Positions 7,926 to 17,037 of a DNA stretch of 64,000 bases are shown here, piece by piece. How positions within the stretch are numbered: the first letter of the stretch is position 1; every line of letters starts with the position of its first letter. A model generated the notes under the pieces. That model ran no database searches. It saw only the letters and a list, made by a program, of their open reading frames with translations, and was not told the DNA's origin. The position numbers and the translations under genes were made by a program. Source of the DNA: Flavobacterium aerium (GTDB lineage Bacteria > Bacteroidota > Bacteroidia > Flavobacteriales > Flavobacteriaceae); NCBI RefSeq assembly GCF_030766725.1, contig NZ_JARQWR010000002.1:124001-188000 (forward strand). The letters are read 5' to 3'.

Positions 7926-9902
7926 ATGAATTTCGATAAAAAGAATTTGTCTAATGAGCAATTATTAGATTTATACAAAAAACTAATAAAACCGAGATTG
8001 ATAGAAGAGAAAATGCTCATTCTGTTACGTCAAGGTAAAGTTTCCAAATGGTTTTCAGGGATAGGTCAAGAAGCTATTTCCGTAGGAATCACCGCTATCC
8101 TTGATAAAGATGAATACATTCTTCCGATGCACCGTAATTTGGGTGTTTTTACGGCTAGAGAAATTCCTTTATACCGATTGTTTTCACAATGGCAAGGAAA
8201 GGCGAATGGATTTACAAAAGGACGTGACCGTTCATTCCATTTTGGAACACAAGAGTTTAAAATTATCGGAATGATTTCGCATCTTGGCCCTCAATTAGGA
8301 GTAGCCGATGGTATTGCATTAGCTAATAAATTGAAAAAAAACGGTAAAGTAACAGCTGTTTTTACGGGCGAAGGGGCAACCAGCGAAGGAGATTTTCATG
8401 AAGCATTGAATATAGCAGCAGTCTGGGATTTACCGGTGCTCTTTATTATAGAGAATAATGGATATGGACTTTCTACACCAACCAATGAACAATACCGTTG
8501 TGAGAATCTAGCAGATAAAGGAATTGGATATGGAATGGAGTCACATATTATAGATGGTAATAATATATTAGAAATATATACACAAGTTTCAGATTTAGTT
8601 GCTTCAATGCGTACTAATCCAAGACCAGTATTATTGGAATTCAAAACATTCCGTATGCGTGGTCATGAAGAAGCAAGTGGAACAAAATATGTACCACAGG
8701 AATTAATGGATATGTGGGCTGTCAAAGATCCAATTGAAAACTATAGAAAATATTTAGTTGAAGGTGGAGTATTAACGACGGAATACGATGAAGAACTTCG
8801 TGCAGATATTAAGAAAGAAATTGATGATCATTTGCAAATGGCGTTCAATGAATCCATTATTGAAGCTTCAGAAAGTGAAGAGTTAAACGATGTATACAAG
8901 CCTTATGTAGCTCAAGAAGTTGCCCCATCTGATGAAAAAGCAAATATCCGTATGATTGATGCAATCTCTCAAGGATTGAAGCAATCCATGGAACGCCATG
9001 AGAATTTAATTATCATGGGACAAGATATTGCTGAATATGGAGGAGCCTTTAAAATTACAGATGGTTTTGTGGCTGAGTTTGGAAAAGATAGAGTACGCAA
9101 TACACCAATATGTGAATCTGCAATTGTATCGGCAGGGATGGGATTGTCTATTAATGGATATAAATCAGTAATCGAGATGCAGTTTGCCGATTTCGTTTCG
9201 ACAGGTTTTAATCCTATTGTAAACTATTTAGCAAAGGTACACTACAGATGGCAAGAAAATGCAGATGTAGTGGTAAGAATGCCTTGTGGAGCTGGGGTGC
9301 AAGCGGGGCCTTTCCATTCACAAACCAATGAAGCTTGGTTTACTAAAACGCCAGGTTTAAAAGTAGTATATCCAGCATTCCCTTATGATGCGAAAGGATT
9401 ACTAGCAGCAGCGATCAATGATCCTAATCCAGTGATGTTCTTCGAACACAAACAATTATATAGAAGTGTATACCAAGATGTACCAAAAGAATATTATACA
9501 CTACCAATAGGAAAAGCAGCTTTACTGAAAGAAGGTAAAGATATTACAATAATTGCTTTTGGTGCAGCTGTACATTGGGCGTTAGATACTTTGGGTAAAA
9601 ATGAATCAATTTCAGCTGATATGCTGGATTTACGTTCGTTACAGCCTTTGGATACTGAAGCAATATATAAATCCGTTAAGAAAACAGGTAAAGTTATTAT
9701 CCTACAAGAAGATTCTATGTTTGGAGGTATTGCAAGTGACTTATCAGCTATGATTATGGAGGAATGTTTCGAATACCTTGATGCTCCAGTAAAACGTGTA
9801 GCAAGTATGGAAACACCAATACCATTTACGAAAAATTTGGAAGACCAATATTTACCAAAAAATAGATTTGAAATCGCATTAAAAGAATTGATCGAATACT
9901 AG
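7926..9902 (+). CDS. 2-oxo acid dehydrogenase E1, fused alpha and beta subunits
   Basis: 658 residues. The alpha part (about 1-310) binds thiamine diphosphate through [30 protein letters not shown] GDG...NN motif ending in ENNGYGLS; the beta part (about 340-655) is a transketolase-like pyrimidine domain ([22 protein letters not shown]) plus a C-terminal transketolase domain. Most likely it is the branched-chain 2-oxoacid dehydrogenase E1, which decarboxylates 2-oxoisovalerate and passes the acyl group to a lipoyl E2. Single-chain alpha-beta E1 proteins are usual in Bacteroidota. No E2 or E3 gene is adjacent. A strong terminator follows. Confidence 0.9.
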   Translation: MNFDKKNLSNEQLLDLYKKLIKPRLIEEKMLILLRQGKVSKWFSGIGQEAISVGITAILDKDEYILPMHRNLGVFTAREIPLYRLFSQWQGKANGFTKGRDRSFHFGTQEFKIIGMISHLGPQLGVADGIALANKLKKNGKVTAVFTGEGATSEGDFHEALNIAAVWDLPVLFIIENNGYGLSTPTNEQYRCENLADKGIGYGMESHIIDGNNILEIYTQVSDLVASMRTNPRPVLLEFKTFRMRGHEEASGTKYVPQELMDMWAVKDPIENYRKYLVEGGVLTTEYDEELRADIKKEIDDHLQMAFNESIIEASESEELNDVYKPYVAQEVAPSDEKANIRMIDAISQGLKQSMERHENLIIMGQDIAEYGGAFKITDGFVAEFGKDRVRNTPICESAIVSAGMGLSINGYKSVIEMQFADFVSTGFNPIVNYLAKVHYRWQENADVVVRMPCGAGVQAGPFHSQTNEAWFTKTPGLKVVYPAFPYDAKGLLAAAINDPNPVMFFEHKQLYRSVYQDVPKEYYTLPIGKAALLKEGKDITIIAFGAAVHWALDTLGKNESISADMLDLRSLQPLDTEAIYKSVKKTGKVIILQEDSMFGGIASDLSAMIMEECFEYLDAPVKRVASMETPIPFTKNLEDQYLPKNRFEIALKELIEY

Positions 9903-9920
9903 TTAAGCATATAAAATTTT

Positions 9921-9960
9921 AAAATAGCCAACCATAAAATTATGGTTGGCTATTTTTTTT
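9921..9960 (+). terminator. terminator after the E1 gene
   Basis: AAAATAGCCAACCATA pairs perfectly with TATGGTTGGCTATTTT around a short AAAT loop, ending in eight T. This is a textbook intrinsic terminator and isolates the E1 gene from the next block. Confidence 0.93.
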
Positions 9961-10059
9961 GTTTTCACTCAAAACTATACTTATTTTATGTTTTATACAT
10001 GATAAACGAAACTTTAACATAAAGAAAACGCTGAAACACCTATATTTTGTTCAATTTTT

Positions 10060-10090
10060 TTGGTAAAAATTTATTATATCTATATTTTTG
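10060..10090 (+). promoter_or_regulatory. flavobacterial promoter for the zinc-finger/HTH gene
   Basis: TTG at 10060-10062, a 20-base spacer, and TATTTTTG at 10083-10090. Both elements and the spacing fit the Bacteroidota consensus TTG-N17..23-TAnnTTTG. The leader to the ATG at 10162 would be about 65 bases. Confidence 0.6.
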
Positions 10091-10161
10091 GCACGAATTC
10101 ATTAAACAAAACATATTTTGTATAATTGCTAATTAAGTATATTTATGCAAATTTTATATAT

Positions 10162-10581
10162 ATGGAAATATTAAGCTGTCCAAAATGCCAAAGTAGCACG
10201 ATTGTTAAAAGTGGTGTGATCAAAGGAAAACAAAGGCATTTATGTAAAAAATGCCGCTATTTTTTTACAGTAAATAAATTAGGTAAAAAGATAGATGATT
10301 ATTATGTAACAAAAGCACTTCAATTATATTTGGAAGGATTGAGTTTTCGTGAAATAGAGCGTATTATAGGTGTCTCACACGTAACAGTAAGTAATTGGGT
10401 GAAAGAATACAAAATCAAAAAACCATCCCATAAAGACTATCATCCAACCTATAAGATTTATAACCATCTGGAATTGGTAGAACACCTAAGAAATAAAGAT
10501 CAACTTTCGGGTGCGGGAATGATTATTACAGAGTTGGGGGATAAGTTTATGCTAATAAAATGGGAACGATTTAAGGATTAA
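10162..10581 (+). CDS. IS1 InsA-like zinc-finger/helix-turn-helix protein
   Basis: 139 residues starting MEILSCPKCQS. Residues about 5-33 form a four-cysteine zinc finger (CPKC ... CKKC) as in the IS1 InsA N-terminus, and residues about 50-85 form a helix-turn-helix (LSFREIERIIGVSHVTVSNWVKEY). There is no downstream InsB catalytic frame and no inverted repeats, so this is not an IS but looks like a domesticated DNA-binding protein. An upstream start at 10126 is possible but less likely. It has its own promoter and lies 104 bases before the acetate/propionate operon on the same strand, which makes it a candidate regulator of that operon; this is inference. Confidence 0.8.
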   Translation: MEILSCPKCQSSTIVKSGVIKGKQRHLCKKCRYFFTVNKLGKKIDDYYVTKALQLYLEGLSFREIERIIGVSHVTVSNWVKEYKIKKPSHKDYHPTYKIYNHLELVEHLRNKDQLSGAGMIITELGDKFMLIKWERFKD

Positions 10582-10641
10582 CTATACACTTTACATAAAT
10601 ATATATCATTTTTTTTTCAATTCAATGAATTTTGGAATTTG

Positions 10642-10664
10642 GCAATACGAAAGAACTGTATTGC
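10642..10664 (+). promoter_or_regulatory. inverted repeat ahead of the porin/transport operon
   Basis: GCAATAC at 10642-10648 and GTATTGC at 10658-10664 form a perfect 7-bp inverted repeat with a 9-base spacer, 21 bases before the porin ATG at 10686. It could be an operator or a hairpin in the mRNA leader. A near-match to the -7 element (GAATTTTG) lies just upstream. Confidence 0.4.
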
Positions 10665-10685
10665 TAACCAAATTTTAAATGAATT

Positions 10686-11894
10686 ATGAAAAAAATATCT
10701 ATAGTAGCATTGCTACTAATAGTTTGCCTAAAAAGCTTTTCGCAAGGTTCGCCAGACTATGGTAGTGGAATGAAATTTAATCTGGATCCAGAGGGAAAAA
10801 AGTATATGCGTGTCATTGCTTGGGCACAAGCTTGGGGTCAGTATAATGACAATGTACCAGACAATACCTCAGCAACTTCCATGAGTTTAAGAAGGGCAAG
10901 AATTCTGACATATGCTCAGATTAATGACAAGTTTTTAATCTTGACTCATTTTGGATTAAATTCTCTGGATGCAAATAATATGTCTCCAACGGGTAAAGGA
11001 GAAAGTGCTCAATTATTTTTTCATGATGTTTGGGTACAATACAATTTGAATAAAAATCATGCATTAGGTTCTGGATTGCATTATTGGAATGGTATCTCTC
11101 GCCTAAATAACGCCAGTACTCTCAATTTCTTAACGATTGATAATAATAGACAATCATGGGCAACATTAGGACTGTCCGATCAATTTGCACGACATATTGG
11201 CTTTTATGCCAAAGGAGCTTTTGATAAATTCCAATACCGCATATCCGTCAATGAGGCGGTTACCAATGGTTTGGATTTACGAGAAGCTTCAACAGATTAT
11301 GCGGTATATGGCGGTCGAAGATTAAGAGGTTCAAAAGACGCAGGAAAAACGTATGGAGGTTATTTTGAATACAATATTTTCGATATTGAGTCAAACTTTA
11401 TTCCCTACAAAGTAGGAACCTATCTAGGAACCAAAAAGGTATTCAATATTGGTGCCGGATTCTTCTTACATCCTAAGGGGAGTGCCATATTAGATGGAAC
11501 TGAGTTAAAAGGAGATGACGTTTCTATTTTTGCTGTAGATGCATTTTATGATGCACCATTAGGAGAAAATAAAGGAGCAATAACGGCCTATTTAACCTAC
11601 CAGAATAATAATTATGGGAAAAATTACCTCTACAATGTTTATGGTACTGGTAGTATGATTTATGGACATGCCGGTTATGTTTTACCCACACAAAAAACAA
11701 CAAAAATCCAACCTTATTTATCGTATGCATCGAATAGCTATGATGCTGTAGAAGACAATCGCAATATTTTCGGTATTGGTGGTAATGTCTATTTCAGTGG
11801 GCATAATTCTAAGCTCACATTGGAATATAAGCACGAGAAATTCGGAGATAATAAAACAGGCACAGTGACTTTACAAGCAATGGTATATCTATAA
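10686..11894 (+). CDS. outer-membrane porin
   Basis: 402 residues: signal peptide (1-19, ending SFSQ), then an outer-membrane beta-barrel of alternating polar/aromatic strands ending in a hydrophobic, aromatic-rich last strand (VTLQAMVYL). The pattern (RVIAWAQAWGQYND, SLRRARI, FLILTHFGLNS, SKLTLEYKHEKFGDNKTGT) resembles the phosphate-selective-porin-like group (OprO/OprP superfamily) of Bacteroidota. It lies 18 bases before the MHS transporter, so it is most likely the outer-membrane entry route for the same substrate, acetate or propionate. Substrate is inferred from context. Confidence 0.82.
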   Translation: MKKISIVALLLIVCLKSFSQGSPDYGSGMKFNLDPEGKKYMRVIAWAQAWGQYNDNVPDNTSATSMSLRRARILTYAQINDKFLILTHFGLNSLDANNMSPTGKGESAQLFFHDVWVQYNLNKNHALGSGLHYWNGISRLNNASTLNFLTIDNNRQSWATLGLSDQFARHIGFYAKGAFDKFQYRISVNEAVTNGLDLREASTDYAVYGGRRLRGSKDAGKTYGGYFEYNIFDIESNFIPYKVGTYLGTKKVFNIGAGFFLHPKGSAILDGTELKGDDVSIFAVDAFYDAPLGENKGAITAYLTYQNNNYGKNYLYNVYGTGSMIYGHAGYVLPTQKTTKIQPYLSYASNSYDAVEDNRNIFGIGGNVYFSGHNSKLTLEYKHEKFGDNKTGTVTLQAMVYL

Positions 11895-11912
11895 TTTTTT
11901 AAAATTTTATGT

Positions 11913-13448
11913 ATGAGTAATAAATCAACAAAAGGAATCTGGAGTGTAATCTCCGCATCATCCGCAGGAACATTGATTGAATGGTATGACTTCTATATTT
12001 TTGGAAGTTTGGCAGTAGTCATTTCAACTAAATTTTTCCCATCAGATAATCCCACAGCAGCTTTTTTATCAACCTTAGCCACATTTGCAGCGGGGTTTGT
12101 AGTCAGACCATTTGGAGCAATCTTTTTTGGAAGACTAGGTGATATGATTGGTCGGAAATATACTTTTATGGTCACACTACTCTTAATGGGTGGCGCAACT
12201 TTTTTAATTGGATGTGTACCCAGTTATGACTCGATAGGCTATATGGCGCCAGTACTAGTTTTAATCCTTCGTCTATTGCAAGGATTAGCACTTGGAGGAG
12301 AATATGGAGGAGCTGCAACCTATGTTGCTGAACATGCTCCGATAGGACAACGCGGATATTGGACTTCATGGATTCAAACAACAGCAACCGTTGGATTATT
12401 TGTATCTCTAGTTGTTATTTTGGCTACAAAAAGTACACTTTCTGCTGAAGCATTTGATACTTGGGGATGGAGAGTACCTTTCTGGATTTCAATTGTAATG
12501 GTATTTGTTTCCTATCTGATTCGTAAAAACATGAAAGAATCACCTGTTTTTGCCAAAGCCAAAGCAGAAGGTAAAACCAGTTCTAATCCTTTGAAAGAAA
12601 GTTTTGGGAATCGATATAATTTGAAATTTGTACTTCTAGCATTATTTGGAGCTACAATGGGACAAGGGGTAGTTTGGTATACCGGACAATTTTATGCCAT
12701 GAGTTTTATGAAAACTGTAATGTCGGTAGATTCATCACAGGTTGATGGTTTACTGGGAATTGCGCTCTTGTTAGGAACACCATTTTTTGTGTTTTTTGGA
12801 TGGCTGAGTGATAAAATTGGTCGGAAAACAATCATGATGGGAGGGATGCTATTAGCAATATTGCTCTATCGACCGATTTATAAAAAAATGTATGAAACCA
12901 CCAATGTGGAACATAAAACAGAACTTGTAGCGAAAACAAAAGTGATTCCTTCCATTAAAGAAAATAAGGAGCAATTGATGGATTCCATCTATACGACAAC
13001 AAAAGAATTTGCCGATGGTACTCAGTATCAACAGATAAAAACAGTACATTTAAAGGAAGGAAAAGCGGTAATGGTAGATGGACATGTTAAGTCTGATACA
13101 AAAACTACTTTACTAATTAATTCGAGTGACAAATGGACTTTGGTCTTTCTGGTATTCATCCAAGTCCTATTTGTAACAATGGTATATGGTCCAATAGCCG
13201 CATTTTTAGTAGAAATGTTCCCATTGAAAATACGATATACTTCTATGTCATTACCTTATCATGTAGGAAATGGGATTTTTGGAGGTTTGTTGCCTGCGAT
13301 TTCTACCTATTTTGTTACAACGGCGAAAGATGTAGGTAATCCCGAGTTTTATTTAGAGGGGCTCTGGTATCCCATTATAATTACCTCAGTGAGTTTTGTA
13401 ATTGGGATGATTTATCTGGATCGAAAAAATAAAAAAATAAACGAATAA
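11913..13448 (+). CDS. MFS transporter, metabolite:H+ symporter (MHS) family
   Basis: 511 residues with 12 predicted membrane helices. Family motifs seen: SSAGTLIEWYDFYIFG at the N-terminus, FGRLGDMIGRKY between helices 2 and 3, QGLALGGEYGGAATYVAEHAP in helix 4, and LSDKIGRK later. MHS proteins (ProP, KgtP, citrate and short-chain acid carriers) import small solutes with protons. Residues about 320-405 form an 85-residue hydrophilic insert in a loop that is short in typical members. Its place between a porin and acyl-CoA synthetases suggests acetate/propionate or a related acid as substrate. Confidence 0.88.
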   Translation: MSNKSTKGIWSVISASSAGTLIEWYDFYIFGSLAVVISTKFFPSDNPTAAFLSTLATFAAGFVVRPFGAIFFGRLGDMIGRKYTFMVTLLLMGGATFLIGCVPSYDSIGYMAPVLVLILRLLQGLALGGEYGGAATYVAEHAPIGQRGYWTSWIQTTATVGLFVSLVVILATKSTLSAEAFDTWGWRVPFWISIVMVFVSYLIRKNMKESPVFAKAKAEGKTSSNPLKESFGNRYNLKFVLLALFGATMGQGVVWYTGQFYAMSFMKTVMSVDSSQVDGLLGIALLLGTPFFVFFGWLSDKIGRKTIMMGGMLLAILLYRPIYKKMYETTNVEHKTELVAKTKVIPSIKENKEQLMDSIYTTTKEFADGTQYQQIKTVHLKEGKAVMVDGHVKSDTKTTLLINSSDKWTLVFLVFIQVLFVTMVYGPIAAFLVEMFPLKIRYTSMSLPYHVGNGIFGGLLPAISTYFVTTAKDVGNPEFYLEGLWYPIIITSVSFVIGMIYLDRKNKKINE

Positions 13449-13459
13449 ATTCAAATACT

Positions 13460-13687
13460 ATGAATGCAATCAAAAAAATATTAGGACTCGTTTGGATCGC
13501 ATTAGCTGTTGCAGCTGCTTATTTCTGTATTTTCATTTTTGGACTTCCAAAATTTGCAACAGGTAAACAAGAAGATCTAGTTTTTGGAATTATTATTCTA
13601 TTTGTATTAACCCCTCTAATCGTTTTAGGATTAGGAACCTTTGGTTACTATTCCTTACTAGGAGAATATGATTCTGAAAAAGAATAA
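13460..13687 (+). CDS. small membrane protein (DUF6814-like)
   Basis: 75 residues with two predicted membrane helices (about 8-29 and 41-66) and an acidic C-terminus (EYDSEKE). The gene begins 11 bases after the MHS transporter stop and is followed by a 17-bp inverted repeat. I recognise it only as resembling the small proteins annotated DUF6814 found beside such transporters in Bacteroidota. It could be an accessory subunit or stability factor for the transporter; no function is known. Confidence 0.75.
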   Translation: MNAIKKILGLVWIALAVAAAYFCIFIFGLPKFATGKQEDLVFGIIILFVLTPLIVLGLGTFGYYSLLGEYDSEKE

Positions 13688-13700
13688 ATAAGATGGAAAA

Positions 13701-13741
13701 TGAAATTGAAACCTCAATACACTTTTGAGGTTTCAATTTCA
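13701..13741 (+). repeat. perfect 17-bp inverted repeat inside the operon
   Basis: 13701-13717 pairs perfectly with 13725-13741 around a 7-base loop. It is not followed by a T-tract (AATTTAAAAT follows), so it is not a classical terminator. It lies between the transporter part and the sensor/synthetase part of the operon, where it could be an attenuator, an mRNA-processing or stabilising hairpin, or a partial terminator. Confidence 0.7.
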
Positions 13742-13756
13742 ATTTAAAATAAAAGA

Positions 13757-13951
13757 ATGAAAAGACGACACGAACAAAAGCTGGTTATTATTACATTGAT
13801 TCTGATTATTGGAATGAATATGCCTATTCTATTACTGTTTGATGGTGCCCATAGTTTTTTAGGATTTCCAGTAATTTACATCTATATCTTCAGTTTGTGG
13901 TTGATATCCGTTTTAGCGTCGTATTTAATTATTAAGAAGTATTATGAGTAG
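13757..13951 (+). CDS. small two-helix membrane protein paired with the symporter-kinase
   Basis: 64 residues with two predicted membrane helices (about 8-27 and 37-58). The pattern MNMPILLLF...LGFPVIYIYIF resembles the DUF3311/DUF485 type of small proteins that precede sodium:solute symporters (as YjcH precedes ActP). Its last 8 bases overlap the start of the symporter-kinase gene, so the two are translationally coupled and probably form one complex. Assignment to a named family is uncertain. Confidence 0.7.
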   Translation: MKRRHEQKLVIITLILIIGMNMPILLLFDGAHSFLGFPVIYIYIFSLWLISVLASYLIIKKYYE

Positions 13952-16640
13952 TATAACAGTATTATTGATATTATTACTCTATTTGGCAGTACTCTTTTTT
14001 ACGGCCCATTGGGCAGAGAAAAGAGCCAATCATAAATGGACGAATAGCCCTTATATCTATACGCTTTCATTAGCAGTATACTGTACAGCATGGACGTATT
14101 ACGGAAGTGTAGGTGTAGCAGCCGATAGCGGATTAGATTACTTAACAATTTATGTTGGACCGATAATGATTGTGCCAGCATGGATTGTAATCATGAGGAA
14201 AATCATCCGTATTTCAAGAGTCAATAAGATTTCTAGTATTGCCGATTTTATCTCTCTGCGTTATGGCAATAATAGAGCCTTAGGAGCTGTGGTGACCATA
14301 CTGTGTATCATGGGTGTTTTGCCTTATATAGCCTTGCAGTTGAAAGCAATTTCCGAAAGTTTCCATGTGGTAACCAAAACAGAAGAAATGCCGAATATTT
14401 TACATGATACCGCTACTTATGTAGCGATAACATTGGCATTATTTGCTTCCTATTATGGAACGCGTTATGTTGATGCATCAGAGAAAAGAAAAGGAATAGT
14501 TACCGCTGTAGCCTTAGAATCTACCTTAAAATTAGTTTTCTTTCTAATTGTAGGAGTTTATGTTACTTATTTTGTTTTTGATGGATTTGATGATATTTAT
14601 GCCAAAGCATCCTTGTTGCCTAATTTTAAGGAACACAATACTATTGGAGGAATACCACAAGCGATCAATTGGATGTTTTTATGCTTTCTTTCTCTTTTTG
14701 CTATATTCCTTTTGCCACGACAATTTCATACCACAATAGTAGAGAATAACAGAGAAAGCCATTTGAAAAAAGCCATTTGGTTATTTCCATTGTATCTATT
14801 ATTGTTCAATATTTTTGTTTACCCAATAGCTTGGGGAGGAAATATTCTTTTTCAAGGACAAAGTTTAAATTCAGATACTTATTCCTTGCTGATACCACAG
14901 TATTTCGATAATTCAATCATGACATTAATGGTTTTTTTAGGTGGTTTTTCAGCAGCAATATCCATGATAGTCGTTTCTTCAATAGCCTTATCTATTATGT
15001 TGAGTAATAACTTATTGATTCCCTACGGATTGTTAGGTTCATTACAACATGAAAAACAGAAGAAAAATATTCAACGTATTGTAATTATTCGGAAAATTAG
15101 TATTTTCTCATTGATTATTCTATCCTATGTGATATACCGACTATTTGTGTTAGAATTCTCTTTGTTCTCTATTGGATTAGTTTCCTTTGTTATTATAGCG
15201 CAGCTAGCTCCTTCATTTTTTGGTGCTTTATTCTGGAAAAGAGGATCATCAGCCGCATCCATTGCAGGAATATTAGTAGGATTATTTTTTTACTGTTACA
15301 CTTTATTGATTCCGTATGCTTTAGGAAGTGACAGTTCATTTGTGCAAGAAGGTTTATTTCAGATAGCGTTATTAAAACCACATCAACTATTTGGATTAGA
15401 TTATCTAGATACTATTCCACATGCATTTTTCTGGAGTTTACTTTTTAATCTTTTTACGTATCTTACGGTTTCAGTAAGTTTCAAAGGAGATTATCGAGAG
15501 CGTAACTATGCAGAGATGTTTGTTGATATAGAAAAATACATCACAATGCATGAAAATGCCTTTGTTTGGAAAGGAGTGGCTTATATTAATGATATACAGC
15601 AAGTTTTATTCCGATTTTTAGGGAAAGAAAAAACCATTCAGGCAATCGATCATTTTAATTTAAAGTACGGCATAGCCGATGATAACCGAATGGCCGATTC
15701 TCGATTGATAAAATATGCGGAGAATTTATTAACAGGCCATATTGGTACAGCATCTGCAAAAATTCTGATTTCTAGTGTGGTAAAAGAAGAGAAGGTTTCC
15801 TTACCCGAAGTATTGAAGATTTTGGAAGAATCAAAAGAGAACATTGTTACCAATAAAAGACTCACAGAAACCTCTGAGGAACTGCATACAATTACCGTAC
15901 AACTGCAGCGAGCAAATGAGGAATTGATTAGTAAAGACAAACAAAAAGATGAATTTTTAGATACAATTTCACATGAACTCCGTACGCCAATTACAGCAAT
16001 CCGGGCAGCTTCAGAAGTATTGTATGATGATGATGAAATCCCAGATGAAATTCGAAAAAAGTTTCTTCAGAATATCATTTCCGAATCAGATCGATTGAAT
16101 CGATTGATTACAAAAATTTTAGATTTAGAGAAATTTGAATCCGGGAGACAGAAGATATATATAGCAAAGAATAATATCTATTTTACAATATCTGAAACAT
16201 TAAATGCATTAAAGCAATTGATTGAAAATAAAGGGATAAGGGTTGATGTTATTTCGGAGAAAAATAGTGTAAATGCATTCTATGATGAAGATCGAATTAA
16301 GCAAGTTCTGTATAATTTACTTTCAAATGCTATAAAATTTTGCTCAGCAACAGAAGGGGCAATTACTATTTTGATTCAGGAAACAACAACGCAAATAGAA
16401 ATAGCAGTACAAGACAATGGGAATGGGATTAAAGAAGAAGATTTTGATGCTATTTTTGATAAGTTTTATCAATCAAGAACACAGAATATCACAAAGCCTA
16501 TCGGCAGTGGACTAGGATTAGCAATATGTAAACAAATAATTGAGCATCATAGAGGAAAAATTTGGTCAGAAAATTTAAATAATGGCGGCGCAAAATTTAC
16601 TTTTACATTACCAAAGTATAATACTCTTGATGAAAAATAA
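13944..16640 (+). CDS. sodium:solute symporter-histidine kinase fusion (CbrA/CrbS-like sensor)
   Basis: 898 residues. The first about 500 are a sodium:solute symporter-fold domain of about 13 helices (LAVYCTAWTYYGSVGVAAD near the start). A linker/coiled coil (about 560-665) leads to a HisKA domain with His677 in the H-box (SHELRTP) and an HATPase domain with N-box (NLLSNAIKF), G1 (DNGNGI) and G2 (GSGLGLAICKQ). No PAS domain was recognised. CrbS/CbrA proteins of this architecture sense or respond to solute flux; CrbS controls acetyl-CoA synthetase genes in proteobacteria. The matching receiver follows 4 bases after the stop. Confidence 0.93.
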   Translation: MSSITVLLILLLYLAVLFFTAHWAEKRANHKWTNSPYIYTLSLAVYCTAWTYYGSVGVAADSGLDYLTIYVGPIMIVPAWIVIMRKIIRISRVNKISSIADFISLRYGNNRALGAVVTILCIMGVLPYIALQLKAISESFHVVTKTEEMPNILHDTATYVAITLALFASYYGTRYVDASEKRKGIVTAVALESTLKLVFFLIVGVYVTYFVFDGFDDIYAKASLLPNFKEHNTIGGIPQAINWMFLCFLSLFAIFLLPRQFHTTIVENNRESHLKKAIWLFPLYLLLFNIFVYPIAWGGNILFQGQSLNSDTYSLLIPQYFDNSIMTLMVFLGGFSAAISMIVVSSIALSIMLSNNLLIPYGLLGSLQHEKQKKNIQRIVIIRKISIFSLIILSYVIYRLFVLEFSLFSIGLVSFVIIAQLAPSFFGALFWKRGSSAASIAGILVGLFFYCYTLLIPYALGSDSSFVQEGLFQIALLKPHQLFGLDYLDTIPHAFFWSLLFNLFTYLTVSVSFKGDYRERNYAEMFVDIEKYITMHENAFVWKGVAYINDIQQVLFRFLGKEKTIQAIDHFNLKYGIADDNRMADSRLIKYAENLLTGHIGTASAKILISSVVKEEKVSLPEVLKILEESKENIVTNKRLTETSEELHTITVQLQRANEELISKDKQKDEFLDTISHELRTPITAIRAASEVLYDDDEIPDEIRKKFLQNIISESDRLNRLITKILDLEKFESGRQKIYIAKNNIYFTISETLNALKQLIENKGIRVDVISEKNSVNAFYDEDRIKQVLYNLLSNAIKFCSATEGAITILIQETTTQIEIAVQDNGNGIKEEDFDAIFDKFYQSRTQNITKPIGSGLGLAICKQIIEHHRGKIWSENLNNGGAKFTFTLPKYNTLDEK

Positions 16641-16644
16641 AAAC

Positions 16645-17007
16645 ATGAAAAAAATATTAATAGTTGACGATGAACCGAATATCGTAATGTCCCTTGAATA
16701 TACATTCAAGAAAAATAATTATCAGGTATTCATTGCCCGAGATGGACAAGAAGCTTTAGACTTACTAAAAGTAGAGCTTCCAGATTTAATTATTCTAGAT
16801 ATTATGATGCCCCATTTGGATGGTTATGCAACATTGGAACAGATTAAGAAGGAAGAGAAGTTGAAAAACTGTAAAATCATTTTTTTAACAGCGAAAAGTA
16901 AAGAAAGTGACATTGAAAAAGGGCTCAGCCTAGGAGCTGATCTCTACGTTACAAAGCCATTTTCCGTTAAAAAATTAGTTGAAAATGTAGAGCAACTAAC
17001 CTCTTAA
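16645..17007 (+). CDS. single-domain response regulator (receiver only)
   Basis: 120 residues, all of them the receiver fold. Conserved positions are present: Asp8/Asp9, phospho-acceptor Asp52 (LIILDIMMP), Thr82 and Lys104 (TKPF). There is no output domain. The start MKKILIVDDEP at 16645 follows the kinase stop by 4 bases; an in-frame ATG at 16630 is a less likely start. It is surely the partner of the kinase at 13944-16640, but how it reaches transcription is unclear, since it cannot bind DNA itself. A protein partner such as the zinc-finger/HTH protein at 10162 is one possibility (inference). Confidence 0.92.
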   Translation: MKKILIVDDEPNIVMSLEYTFKKNNYQVFIARDGQEALDLLKVELPDLIILDIMMPHLDGYATLEQIKKEEKLKNCKIIFLTAKSKESDIEKGLSLGADLYVTKPFSVKKLVENVEQLTS

Positions 17008-17037
17008 GTAGAGCGTTTTAGGATTAAATAAAAGAGT

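Noticed and set aside
10126..10581. Functional IS1-type insertion sequence
   Set aside because: Only an InsA-like part is present; no InsB catalytic frame and no terminal inverted repeats were seen.
13701..13741. Intrinsic terminator
   Set aside because: The stem is strong but no T-tract follows, and co-directional genes with tight spacing continue on both sides.
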